A DNA stretch of 34,843 bases from Leptospira biflexa (GCA_020721865.1 DYLW01000027.1:1-34843), one strand, 5' to 3'. Positions 13,501-19,726 are shown, counted from the stretch's first letter. Program-made: numbers and translations. Notes: generated by a model not told the origin, from the letters alone.

Positions 13501-16500
13501 TATATAAAAACGGCATTGGGGAAGTGGACTCTTTTGCGAGCGTGAGCCCGAATCCCGCAGGAGATACATACATAGGGGTGACTGGCACCAATTCTCTGTA
13601 TAAGCTGGTGGATTTCAACTATGATTCCGTAAACTCCCGGTGGAATGTGAAAATCACCGCGTTTGCGGATGCCGTGGCCGATCTTACCAATTACTATTAT
13701 ATTTCCATAGAAAAAAGCGACACCGGAACCGCCACTGTGGATGAGAATTCCATCGCCCTTAAGAATTCCAATGATCCGGTTTCCGGTATCGCCTATGACA
13801 CTGGTCTGGGTACCGGCATTGGCGGGGCGGGGACAAACACCGGGGAATTTGAGCTCCAGAAAGCCGAACTGGTGGTGCTCTATACCGCTCTGGATGACAC
13901 ATCGGTGCAGCGGTATGACCCCACCGGCTTTGAATACCAGTGGAAGGTTTTCTATCCGGATGAAGCCACAGAAGAGACCAATGATAACATTGCCTATAAG
14001 ATTGTGGTGAAAAATTCCTCCGGTGTGAATGTGACAGACAAGTTTGATGTGTGGAATTATACCAATTCCTACTGGAAGACAGATTTTGCACCGGCCACCG
14101 GAATTACCGGAGCGGATTATATCCGGTATAATGCCGGAAGCTGGGCGTTGAAACTGCGTCCCAAAAAGGATACACTGCAGGCCGGCGGATACTTTATTGC
14201 TCTGACCAAAGACGGTTCCCTGGGAGAAGGGGATACCCTGACGGCGGAGAGAAAATCCAATGAAGCGGACAGCGGGGACGTGGTGGATGATGGCACCCCC
14301 AATAACTCCGATGGCATTGATGCCTTGGGTGTGGCTGGAGAGGTGACAGTCACCGGAGCGGATTTGAAAATTAAATATGTGACAGACAACTCTCCGGCAG
14401 CGGGTAATGCCATAAAACGGCAGGGCACCGGCTCCATGGTTTATGACTTTGAGCTGTACTATCCGGATACCACCGGCAACTGCGACAACGCCGGGGCAGG
14501 TTCCTGTGCGGCGGAGTTCAGCGGAACCACCCAGACCGGGGGATATGAAATCAAGCTGTACGCAGACACCGATGGGAATAACACTCCGGATGCGGTGGTG
14601 GAAACCTTCCCCGGAGTGCAGTACGGCACTGACTGGGCAACCCCCATTCCGGAAATTTATGGAATCAACAACCGCTTTGCGTTGAAAAACTTTGGCTGGG
14701 ATGCGGGCAGTGGTCATTTTAAAATGGAAATCCGTGCTCTGAACGACACCAGAGATGTCGTCCATACCCTTTCCCTGGCAAAAGTGGCCGTTTCCGCCCC
14801 GGATGACAATATTTCCACAGAACGGAAGTCCAACTCCGCTTCCGTGGATGCGTACGCCGGCGGGCTGGGAACGGGCACCGGTGCCGGGGATACCGGGGAG
14901 TGGATGGTAAATCCCGGAGTCCTCACCATGAAATATCTGGGGACGCTCACCAAAAACGCGGATAACCGTACTGCCCCGCATGATGGCACCGGAATTTCTT
15001 ATTATTTTAACCTTTTCTATGAAAATGGTACAGAACACAGAAACGGGGTGGAATACTGGGATGGCTCTGCCTGGCAGACCGATTCAGATGCCGGCATAGA
15101 TAAAGACTCCGCAGGGAAATTCACCCTGACGGTGTACGATTCTGCCTCTGCGGTGGTGGAAAGCTTTGCCAATGTTGACCCATCGGGCGGATTTGCTCCG
15201 GTGACTGGCACCAATGAAAAAATTCTGCTGAAAAACTTCCGCTATGATGCTGCCAATGACCGGTGGGAGGTGAATATTGTGCCCATGCAGAAGGTCACCA
15301 GAGCATCGGATTATTATGTGTCTCTCTCCAAGGTGGATAATTCCGGCACCCAGGATGGCGATGAAGAAACCTTGGCGGAAAAAATCTCCAAGGATGCCAC
15401 GGGTACTGCCTATAACGGTGGTCTGGGGACCGGCACCGGGGATGACCAGGGGGAATTTGTGATCATTCCGGCGTCCCTGATCATAAAATATGCGGATCTT
15501 TTCAAGACGGACGCACCCGCTACCACACCGGTATCCATGAATCGGGGAGCCGCCGAGGGAAGCGGAGTGACCTTGTATTATAATGTGTATTTTGAAGATG
15601 GGGACACCGAAGAGAAGGTGGACACGGGCTATATTGTCAAAGTATTTAACGGGGCCACGGAAGTGGAATCCTTTGATACAACGCAGAACAAACCCATTGC
15701 CGGCAGTAAGTTTACCCTCCAGAATTTCTCCCATAACGGCAGCCGTTATGCTCTGGAGCTTCTGGCCCAAAATGACGCGGATAAGCTGATTGGCTACCAT
15801 TTCACGGTGGAAAAATCCGCCGGTACATATCCGGATACTTTGGTGGCGTATTCTTCCAATGCGTCCACCACGCCGGATCCCTCTGGGAATAAAGGATTGA
15901 ACGCCGGAGCGGATGAAGGCTTATTCAATGTGGCCGGGGAAATCCTGCATATTATTTATGCCTCCCTTTCCAAAACATCGCTCACACGGGAGGATGCTAC
16001 CGGAACGCAGTATTCCTGGAACGTCCGTTATGCGGACACATCGGAAGAGACGGATGACATCACCGGTTATTCCGTGGTGGTCCGCCGGAGTGATGCTTCC
16101 GCTGCCGATACGTTCACATACAATGCGGACGGTACCCCGGTGACTGGCACCGGCAGCTATTTCACCTCCGGAAATCTGGCATACAACGCCGGGGCATGGA
16201 AAGTGACTGTCACTCCCCGGAAAACCGCGTATGCGGAGAATGGATATTATATTGGGGTGTCCAAAGTGATAGCCAATGAGCCAGACAGCTTTCCGGAATA
16301 TTCTTCCAATGCGTCCACCACGCCGGATCCCTCTGGGAATAAAGGATTGAACGCCGGAGCGAACGAAGGTGCCTTTGATGTCGCTTACGCGAATATGACC
16401 CTTTCCTATCTTTCCCGATCGGCGGCGGTCATTGAACACGGGAATCCCTCCAGCTACACCCGGTATACCCTGCGGATCCTCTATCCCAACGGCACGGTAT

Positions 16501-17465
16501 TCACTTCCGATGACGCCGGGGTGGGGGATGTCTCCGGAGCGACCAATACGCTGAACGTGAAAATATATAAGGGAGCGGCAGACCGGACGGCAGATTTTAC
16601 CGTGACTGGTTCTCCCTCCTATGATGCTGCAAGCGGAAACTGGCTTTATGAAATCCGGGCTCCGTACACCACCGCCGTGGAGAGTGATTTCTTCCTGAAG
16701 GCGGAGGTGACTGCCACCGGAGCGGATGACCTGGCCGCTTCTCTCGACTCCAACGATGCCGGGGCACTGGCGGCGGGCGGCGTCTTTGCGGTGGGTAATG
16801 TGCGGCTCCTCTCCCAATGGCAGAGTGTGAGCCCCCTCACCATCAAACCGGGGGAAACCACCACCGCCACTCTGCTTCTCACCTTTCCGGATGGATCTCC
16901 TTTTGATAACGGTACCGCTTTGACCTCCTCCAACTTTGATGTGAAGCGGCTGGAAAGCGGTGCCAGTGATCTGTTGGGATTCAGTGTGGCGGCACCGGTA
17001 TATCTGACCAATGGGCGGTGGAGAGTGGATTTGACTGCCCAGTCCGAATCTGTTTCCAAAGTGGGGGATTATCTGACCCTGAGCGGAACCACTTCCACCA
17101 GCGATTTCATCCGGGAGTCTTCCTCTAATGCGGACGATCAACTGAAAGACAAGGGAGTCTTTGTGGTGATGAAGGATGTTTTCCTCCACCAGAATTTCCC
17201 CAATCCGTTCAATCCCAATGAAGGTAAAACCACCATCCGTATTGATATTCCGGAATCGGACAGAGGGAAAGCCATTGAGATGAAGCTCTTCACCGTGACC
17301 GGACAACTGGTGCGGAGTTTTGAAACCTCAGAGCTGGTGAACTTCCAGAAACTGATCTGGGATGGGAAAAACCAGTCCGGAATGACAGTGGCCAGTGGTA
17401 TCTATTACTTTGTGCTGGTGGTGGGAGACGAGAAGCAGTACATCAAGATTGCGGTGGTGAAATAA
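1578..17465 (+). CDS. Giant (5295 aa) repetitive secreted protein with T9SS C-terminal sorting domain
   Basis: The start is ATG 1578 behind a strong GAGGGAG site. Residues 1-36 are a signal peptide (basic start, FALLLGVFLISFF core, SLSAAG cleavage region). From about residue 37 to 5199 the protein is an array of roughly 33 divergent units. Most join through a linker like GLGTTNGxFxV and contain a core like YxFxxYYPDGT, a [VI][YF]DSxNA strand, and a late strand like GYYISIxKxAG. The pattern is beta-rich and Ig-like; no catalytic motif is seen. Residues 5200-5295 are the sorting domain. The only cysteines I found are ten, in five within-unit pairs. The gene is closed by a terminator at 17475-17507. 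It is likely a surface adhesin, stalk or filament protein delivered by T9SS; the function is inferred. The long antisense frames inside it are codon-bias shadows. Confidence 0.9.
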   Translation: MEKIKRMIRTLTRGFRFALLLGVFLISFFQIPSLSAAGCIQYQSQVNSAMARQDVPAHHIKFQWKAYTDGCVSEHETKVDSEWRFNIYRMNGATPSLEASYDGSTWSGAEKITKIDFVRNSTNGTFDLTIKAMNSAVKDNDYYIEVQRVTGDANETIAVSSKASTTADASGNKGLGGGGGTGEFAINYANLIVLFATGDTRTNSRSSVPFSAGADGVMDGQTGESFKQGDASNNSIVFAYTIKYPDGTDWVKDSADLNLKVYSSSNADRTAQYTVFDAGYVSPYYYTRIVPTSSAVTGTDFYFAVGTDATSTATGDYLPEFSSKAGTSGGNTGLNGHSPDGTFDTTAGDLSITYLSRSVATIDQGAASGVTYSFRTFFPNGTDQETASAGDYTVRVYNAGGVDKSADFNIGALAYNAGTTRWEVTVSAKTSSTVATGYHISVQKSSGASPSTLAEYKSNQGTTGANVGLSSPGGEFEVQQGSLHIVYQTPAVARTIYKADDAQTIDFSYNVYYADGSTEETSDYGYIVKVYRSDNPGVALSTFSIAAPGTQFGVLNTGSHITDGNFTLRRWEYTGGKWNINLKARADAMDTVGGANDGLHYSITIEKDAGGGGETFTAYSSDASTTPDGNGNAGLGTTNGRFEVESSALTIKFTSRDNAAMQRLDLDANLVTYHFTAHYPDGSGETNDTGYAVELFDSSNASLASWSNLAFNTGTVNQTSGEWTLVSFDYSGGTYNAKFRALGDVNAASGYYVTVTKAAGNEGDATAAAKSSKDATGTAYDGGLGATDGVFQVNVANLAAVFANPGSHQSIEVADDGTITFMVTVTYPNGTAAQAGDGNYTLTVYNAAGTAVETFANLTSGNTPTGTKFDLTQFTNVAGTYTVTLQSHDKTTDVGNDYYISIQKASGGADAEDLLAERDSKADPGAVNGSFNVTSATLAVSVGSISVNSINKGDTTGLYLYYNVYFDRGAVGSNNAAYQETDDAGNYGITIRDSGNNDDSGDYTITGPSYGAYGASCGGAVTSCYRVQVAAKFSASVASGYSVEIAKSAGTHTIASAVDSSAANDNNLSDGIDGLGAPGGEFSVDGAILSIKYRARRIVSEAVGVTGTDYMTRADGATNQIVYDFSAHYPDTSEKNNGDGWQIQVLDSADSVVATFSGLSAGSANVTSGNWTLVSFSNASNRWSAQIKASDAVTVTALLDNGYYINVSKAVATDKDFTPAAKTSTSATGTATDGGLENPTGRFRVMNATELSTPPNRPLVMQFQDPGSVQSVRRGNQTAGASFSFRTLYPDGTTYENNDLSSYTILVKDSTNATVDSFPATGAAQNGTNFRLSAVTNAADVWSFTLYALSSASIANGYYVSIVKNNTGEGDSFAEEASTVDQPANGKFNVTGGRLHAVYAARNNAIINQWDGSPTSDVTYTFDVLYEDNAELTAGLNAAHIKVFDSTNADVTADFDVTAGPTYAAGQWSVTVNPKISSSAGTGFYIQLSYVDGAAGNDNIYTQAGPGNYYFNSNFTGTDTQGNAGLGTTNGVFEIRNATMEFVDIVDNDGTDDGITERSPQGSGITFRYRLYQGTSATEITNEGANQVIRVLRDAGALVAAGLYTAAGPTYNAGAWEYTIYPHKNFTIDNDLYIGVAKPTGTDRMQEFFSSAGNDNDRTDGVDGLGTGVNNGQFQVTYATLAIQMDAANGWMSGTGAEANEINRQDANPVTMDFTVRYDANGSSPAPFNDGSYLTSAEAAGGTQTGTGSATAVGAFLVTVRDAANADVTTSFQRTIAYQGSNTWRLTLNALGGAPSGAGFYAEIRKNTGDSFIGTAGATTVLSTKAGTDAQSPYANNGASAAGDAGVFSINNGNVTLAFQGITVPVTSPVRRMRQGSSLANGAAVTFRMYYENGTQKDDTPAAETDEASFVVKIYDSSNALIDTITGLNNATNTGANSLFEAGTVTYTGGNWQFSLRAIGNNINYYDNYYISIQKNAGTDGDDTSEIKSNSAVAAAPADSGLGATNGALDVSDLNINYTSRSVASIKQADAVGVTYQFNIKEADNSNKAGLTPGNFSARVYHTGVDVTAAQNFTVGTVTDLGSGNYSVNIRAAATTAVQSGYYVRVSYQTAATGDVLDPFDSTAASDGGTPANAGLAAGDFAVAQQDALQVHFDAIAHQTMSRSDASGNVTNYTFTIYYPDGTNEGSQSGYQIRVYNEANTLVDTFSALADGGSDSTGNTSFDLVSFIRSGNAWVATLKALKDAPLDTVAAGSGYYIAVSKPTGGGNGDTLPVANEIKSMQAVVAAPASAGLGDAAGEGRLGVSAASLAVDYTGKTYTTGASVEKADNDTVSFTFRVVYPDGTTLETGDSSYTVTVTDGTHTDTFSALASGGNDLTGNTYFDLMAFNNVAGVFTASLRPKKEHSHLVSNNWYITLQKSDGGAGAEDTTPGAVASTLADDANLTTDGGDGLGTGTAANQGNISVVNASLAATFQAVSGSPQNRGMALPATPDGNNAIRYQMELFYDNTSDEINNADADISSVTVTIRDVATSSYRNAQFLYWDGSSWKNADNAGTSAIVPNWDGGSGRWVVDIVPKETAAAESYRLDIAKAAGVTGDTLATVNSTTNFTVNYGVLNLAWDNPSGVKLERANGQGYVFSYTLSYPNGVVVDNTNFASTGLGSPSFTVHSTANGDQTANFYATGTFAATPDSTPNPTVFTLTGAGYDAGKWKLRVIPEPGATLASDFYIRAVKAAGDTIVSTDSGNFEVTQGTLNVVWGQRNATNGVVNSFDRQDGVGTHYYFRLLYDDPAYEFTTDAASLGVSVLKKSDDTAGVGLTAGAATYGAHGEALCSDAGAGHTSCFRVNITADATTPAGDYYPLLSKAAGVTGDTLDKKRANFGYTAFGTYGEPDNTSAADDNDNKDPGGFSNTVTNSYAVDDEDKSDSYTSDPASYGHFSVNYEQTLSVKWLAKTVGKFWRGNTKGTFYAFRLFYEDHTTQYTNTQHTDQSNTFTIKLINSAGTTIDEFTGLGSSASGVNGTNAKFQIENFSYDSGADARWELKLLALSTADINDGYYVEVTSQNGGMGDFIPATSTYRASNSATTVLAYEGGLGAGTAANQGQFALSNVCVKWIDRQNASMEQNDNTADLVKFRFELYRDEGGTTCGTSGTEITAADWAAGDWGIIIRDSANANVNANFTTGAPVNTNGVPNFNAGTGYWEYTVKANAQLTVVATDYSLDVEINDFDGASAAMMHSSDNDINWDGGTPSDYTIPPGMGTTNGRFAVTNASLNTEFLARDTSSFEKVDGAGTNFTFKIFYDDGSYVTDTDVNSLSGAASYVYKIYNSDNVHQDGGRFTAAAPTFNGVDTWSLNVQANISSVSAAGYSLAILKDGTDATGDTLAATNSFPTVAVNHEASSKTTNDGDFTDGVDGLGTTDGVFEVKNATLGITFLARSIDKFPKGDGVGVTFSAKTFYGDGTTQDENNAGSYVITVYDSANAAVSANFNKNVTWDAANSKYDINIQATVNATVATGYYIKVTGGPSGAQVLDTGGRTPFSNAAVGGDGFRNYGLGVPGGNFEVQGAPLAIRFSNVTTNVGGDRIHQRLSSPADGSGDFMQLQFKAYYPNGTDEESKDYGYKIKIYDKNNVDRTNQFLFWKWANNTAGDATGAWDSTPAAGGAVDTAADNYVKYEVVSGQIYWYLRLSPKENAGATASYNNYYVTVTKEAGGRGDIISSELSSKAADDNSFAVDYVDGLGATAGTWAVNPADMTVKYLADNNAGENKIFRADKESDPTKIISADFDLYYPDQSTKNADANGGFTVTVYTDAGHVSQETFTGVVPDPDLDATGAGDFTPVTGTNSRFKLVNFGWDPSDSRWRLVVKPLQEAILDMDYHIGISKNAGVGDGFENVISTAQYSNAATGTVYSGGLGTGTGVGTTGEWEIRKTPLTLAYTGESKSATANQIQKADGTGITFYYKAYFPDQSTTYTKETADAEYTIKVYKNGIGEVDSFASVSPNPAGDTYIGVTGTNSLYKLVDFNYDSVNSRWNVKITAFADAVADLTNYYYISIEKSDTGTATVDENSIALKNSNDPVSGIAYDTGLGTGIGGAGTNTGEFELQKAELVVLYTALDDTSVQRYDPTGFEYQWKVFYPDEATEETNDNIAYKIVVKNSSGVNVTDKFDVWNYTNSYWKTDFAPATGITGADYIRYNAGSWALKLRPKKDTLQAGGYFIALTKDGSLGEGDTLTAERKSNEADSGDVVDDGTPNNSDGIDALGVAGEVTVTGADLKIKYVTDNSPAAGNAIKRQGTGSMVYDFELYYPDTTGNCDNAGAGSCAAEFSGTTQTGGYEIKLYADTDGNNTPDAVVETFPGVQYGTDWATPIPEIYGINNRFALKNFGWDAGSGHFKMEIRALNDTRDVVHTLSLAKVAVSAPDDNISTERKSNSASVDAYAGGLGTGTGAGDTGEWMVNPGVLTMKYLGTLTKNADNRTAPHDGTGISYYFNLFYENGTEHRNGVEYWDGSAWQTDSDAGIDKDSAGKFTLTVYDSASAVVESFANVDPSGGFAPVTGTNEKILLKNFRYDAANDRWEVNIVPMQKVTRASDYYVSLSKVDNSGTQDGDEETLAEKISKDATGTAYNGGLGTGTGDDQGEFVIIPASLIIKYADLFKTDAPATTPVSMNRGAAEGSGVTLYYNVYFEDGDTEEKVDTGYIVKVFNGATEVESFDTTQNKPIAGSKFTLQNFSHNGSRYALELLAQNDADKLIGYHFTVEKSAGTYPDTLVAYSSNASTTPDPSGNKGLNAGADEGLFNVAGEILHIIYASLSKTSLTREDATGTQYSWNVRYADTSEETDDITGYSVVVRRSDASAADTFTYNADGTPVTGTGSYFTSGNLAYNAGAWKVTVTPRKTAYAENGYYIGVSKVIANEPDSFPEYSSNASTTPDPSGNKGLNAGANEGAFDVAYANMTLSYLSRSAAVIEHGNPSSYTRYTLRILYPNGTVFTSDDAGVGDVSGATNTLNVKIYKGAADRTADFTVTGSPSYDAASGNWLYEIRAPYTTAVESDFFLKAEVTATGADDLAASLDSNDAGALAAGGVFAVGNVRLLSQWQSVSPLTIKPGETTTATLLLTFPDGSPFDNGTALTSSNFDVKRLESGASDLLGFSVAAPVYLTNGRWRVDLTAQSESVSKVGDYLTLSGTTSTSDFIRESSSNADDQLKDKGVFVVMKDVFLHQNFPNPFNPNEGKTTIRIDIPESDRGKAIEMKLFTVTGQLVRSFETSELVNFQKLIWDGKNQSGMTVASGIYYFVLVVGDEKQYIKIAVVK
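15849..15911 (+). repeat. 63-bp perfect in-gene repeat, copy 1
   Basis: This stretch is identical over 63 bases to 16299-16361, exactly 450 bases (150 codons) away, and in the same reading frame. It covers the linker between units. Identity at every synonymous site implies a recent duplication or gene conversion, unlike the rest of the array. Confidence 0.95.
16299..16361 (+). repeat. 63-bp perfect in-gene repeat, copy 2
   Basis: This is the second copy of the 63-base linker sequence at 15849-15911. The bases just outside it differ between copies, so the conserved tract is sharply bounded. Confidence 0.95.
17175..17465 (+). other. T9SS type A C-terminal sorting domain of the giant protein
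   Basis: Residues 5200-5295 contain QNFPNPFNP, a TTIRIDIP strand, VTGQLVRSF, a WDGKNQSGMTVASGIYYF segment and the ending KIAVVK. This order is the classic type A sorting domain (TIGR04183-like). FlgD-like Ig domains resemble it, but terminal position, signal peptide and the neighbouring PorV-like gene favour T9SS export and removal of the domain at the surface. Confidence 0.85.
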
Positions 17466-17474
17466 AGGTGCTTG

Positions 17475-17507
17475 AAAAAAGCTGCCCTTGTGGGCAGCTA
17501 TTTTTTG
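17475..17507. terminator. Bidirectional Rho-independent terminator
   Basis: AGCTGCCC (17480-17487), loop TTGT and GGGCAGCT (17492-17499) form a perfect 8-bp stem. An A run lies on the left and TTTTTT at 17501-17506 on the right, so it can end both the giant gene (plus) and the convergent DUF3843-like gene (minus). Confidence 0.92.
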
Positions 17508-17547
17508 TCCATGGACTCGAATCCCAATTCGCGGAGATGGTGCAAAT

Positions 17548-17569
17548 ACCCGGGATTTTGAGGGTTACG
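17548..17569. repeat. 22-bp direct repeat A, copy 1
   Basis: This 22-base tract (acccgggattttgagg plus six more bases) recurs perfectly at 19705-19726 in the same orientation. The two copies bracket the DUF3843-like gene and its upstream region. Confidence 0.85.
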
Positions 17570-17582
17570 CGTTTTCTCCTTT

Positions 17583-19187
17583 TTACCCAATATAAGAAAT
17601 AAATGGTACTGAGTGATAATTATCGTTTTTCCAAAATCTTAATAAGAAATCAATGTCGTCTAAGTATTTCTTGCCTACCCCTTTTTTGAAAATTGACAAC
17701 TTATTCTTACAATGATCGATGCAGTACATCACCAATTCTGGGGAAAAATTTTTATCCGTTAATAGATGAATTACATTTTCCTCACTATCTTCTTCTTTAA
17801 AGTATGGATTTGATGGCATTGGAAATGCTGAATTTACTGTCAATGCTATTTCACACCCACTCTTTGGATTAAAGAAAATTAATCCGGTTTCTGATATTTT
17901 GGAAAGTTCTTTATTCATATCATTGAGACCAAAAAAACCATCATCTCTCGTTCTTTGTTTTGCCTCTCTAAATTCTTTTTCAGATCGATTTAAAGAATTA
18001 TTATAGAATTCGATGTAGCCTTGATAGAATTCCTCGATTTTCACTGATGGTAAAAATGCTATCTGTGAGCCATTATTAAAATCTTTAAATGCTGACAATT
18101 GTTTCTTTAGCATCTCATATGTCTCTTTTTTTTGATAGTCCAAAAAATTGACCTCCATTCTACTCTCCAGTGAATTCTTTTCGTTACCTATTAAATCAGA
18201 ATTATATGGCTGTTGGAAAAACACACCAGAAAACCACCATTCATTTTTCCACATTGCAATACCAATAAATATAATTGTATCTAATTTTTTCAACGTTCGT
18301 GAATTTTCAAAAGATTTCTTTGTTAGATTAAATTTTTTACTGGATGCAATATGCTCAATAAAGATATTTTCTTTATCATGTCCTTTATAGAAAAAATATC
18401 CCTGTATTTTTGGCGAAATGTTTAGAATATCACTATGCAGTAAATGATCTGTGCCCAAAATTTCAGATGCCCATTCTTTCCCTGTTAAACCAAGCAATTT
18501 GGTATGAGCAGTATGTAGCATTCTATCTCTATTATCATTTAAGAACATTATTATGTTCTTGTTATCTTTGTTGTTTTCAATTATTTCAACTTCTTGTTTA
18601 TGCAATTTAAAAAAAGTATCAGGATAAAACAAGTAAGTTTTAAATAATACAGTATCAATTAAATTACGCACAACATAAAAGTTCTCTTCGTTTTCGTCAA
18701 TTTGGTAAAAAGATTTTAAATATTTATTTACCGGTGCATGATTCCAAGCCTTATCAAATACATCCATTATTATCTCTGCTGTCTCAACAATTAAATCGAC
18801 GAAAGGGGATAAAAATGATTCTTCTTCCACAGCATTAAGAAAATACCAGATTAAGAAACTGATGTCTTGCGGATTTATTCTTTCTTCATTATACTTATCC
18901 AAAGGATAAAAAGGAAGTTGCTTTTTGTATAATCGCTTATGGGTTCTTATAAAGGAATTCCAAATATTAGTTTCTGAAACTAAATCTTCAAAATAGGACG
19001 TCAAAAAACAGGATAATAAGTCAACGTATTTTTTATCCAAATATTTCAGTAGAACGGACGATTTTTTATTGGTTGAAATGGCCTTCTTAACATCATTGCA
19101 AGTCTTGAGATAATAGCTGTCTGTGACAGTTTGTTGCTTATATGGTTTTAATTCTAACCAGTGTTTTATGAGTATTTTTGCATTCAT
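17583..19187 (-). CDS. DUF3843-like protein of unknown function
   Basis: This is a 534-residue soluble protein rich in Lys, Asn, Phe and Tyr with no signal peptide or convincing membrane helix. Its N-terminus (HWLELKPYKQQTVTDSYYLK, then a helical segment) resembles the start of DUF3843 proteins of Bacteroidota; this is recalled from family knowledge and not checked. The middle has several helices, a KYLDKKYVDLLSCFLTSYFED segment among them. The C-terminal part has an FWKNDNY ending. No catalytic motif is evident. The start has no Shine-Dalgarno sequence. The gene is visibly more AT-rich than the giant gene it converges on and is flanked by direct repeats, which suggests horizontal arrival. 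Confidence 0.7.
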   Translation of the reverse strand: MNAKILIKHWLELKPYKQQTVTDSYYLKTCNDVKKAISTNKKSSVLLKYLDKKYVDLLSCFLTSYFEDLVSETNIWNSFIRTHKRLYKKQLPFYPLDKYNEERINPQDISFLIWYFLNAVEEESFLSPFVDLIVETAEIIMDVFDKAWNHAPVNKYLKSFYQIDENEENFYVVRNLIDTVLFKTYLFYPDTFFKLHKQEVEIIENNKDNKNIIMFLNDNRDRMLHTAHTKLLGLTGKEWASEILGTDHLLHSDILNISPKIQGYFFYKGHDKENIFIEHIASSKKFNLTKKSFENSRTLKKLDTIIFIGIAMWKNEWWFSGVFFQQPYNSDLIGNEKNSLESRMEVNFLDYQKKETYEMLKKQLSAFKDFNNGSQIAFLPSVKIEEFYQGYIEFYNNSLNRSEKEFREAKQRTRDDGFFGLNDMNKELSKISETGLIFFNPKSGCEIALTVNSAFPMPSNPYFKEEDSEENVIHLLTDKNFSPELVMYCIDHCKNKLSIFKKGVGKKYLDDIDFLLRFWKNDNYHSVPFISYIG

Positions 19188-19536
19188 TCAATTTAACCTA
19201 CTAATTGTAGTTATATCTACCATTCTATAGTAACGGCTTAGGCGAAAAGTTGGAAGGCATTCGGAGTACTTCACTTTTAACCGGAATTAAGTTCATTAGC
19301 TATAATACCTTTCAAATTAACACTATTTGCCCGCTTGATTTTAGCCTTTGTTGTGAGCAATTTTTTGTTCATCCACTTTTTTGATTTTAGTAATTATTAT
19401 AGCGAGATCACTTGTCAACATAAAAATAAATTTTCCAATATGCTTCTAATCATAAAATCACACTACAAATATATCATAATTAACGCCATATATACCAATG
19501 TAAATATCATACGGGTGGCACTGGCTTTCTCGGCAA

Positions 19537-19574
19537 GGAGTCAACCGGAGGTGGATTGGTGGCCGTGCTCATCC
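19537..19574. repeat. 38-bp direct repeat B, copy 1
   Basis: It matches 20791-20828 at 37 of 38 bases in the same orientation (A versus G within the accgg[a/g]ggt part). The two copies bracket the ferredoxin-nitroreductase gene. Confidence 0.9.
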
Positions 19575-19704
19575 TTGGCATCAAACCTTGCGATTATCTG
19601 ATCTATCCTTATGAAAAATATCCCCATGTGCAAAGAGAAACGACGCAAAAGCCCTTTGCCCCACCGCGTTGTGCCGAACGACGCCATTAATTATATGGAA
19701 AAAA

Positions 19705-19726
19705 ACCCGGGATTTTGAGGGTTACG
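19705..19726. repeat. 22-bp direct repeat A, copy 2
   Basis: This is the perfect match of 17548-17569, located between the DUF3843-like gene and the end of the nitroreductase gene. Confidence 0.85.

Larger units (their letters stand above)
1689..17174 (+). repeat. Coding tandem array of about 33 beta-rich units (~150-160 aa each)
   Basis: I counted 32 internal junctions of the type GLG/G-x-F-x-V by reading the protein, giving about 33 units at a mean of about 156 residues. Most units are strongly diverged, so this is an old array. Those between about 12780 and 15480 share longer linkers (GLGTGTG) and a VTGTN insertion and are clearly closer to each other. Unit length varies with loop insertions rather than with the core strands. 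Confidence 0.85.

Noticed and set aside
17508..17545. tRNA fragment (actcgaatcc looks like a T-loop)
   Set aside because: No acceptor, D or anticodon arms can be built around it and there is no CCA end.
19335..19601. 88-codon plus-strand frame upstream of the DUF3843-like gene
   Set aside because: It runs through the 38-bp repeat in a frame that gives VDWWPCSS, has AT-driven composition and no ribosome site.
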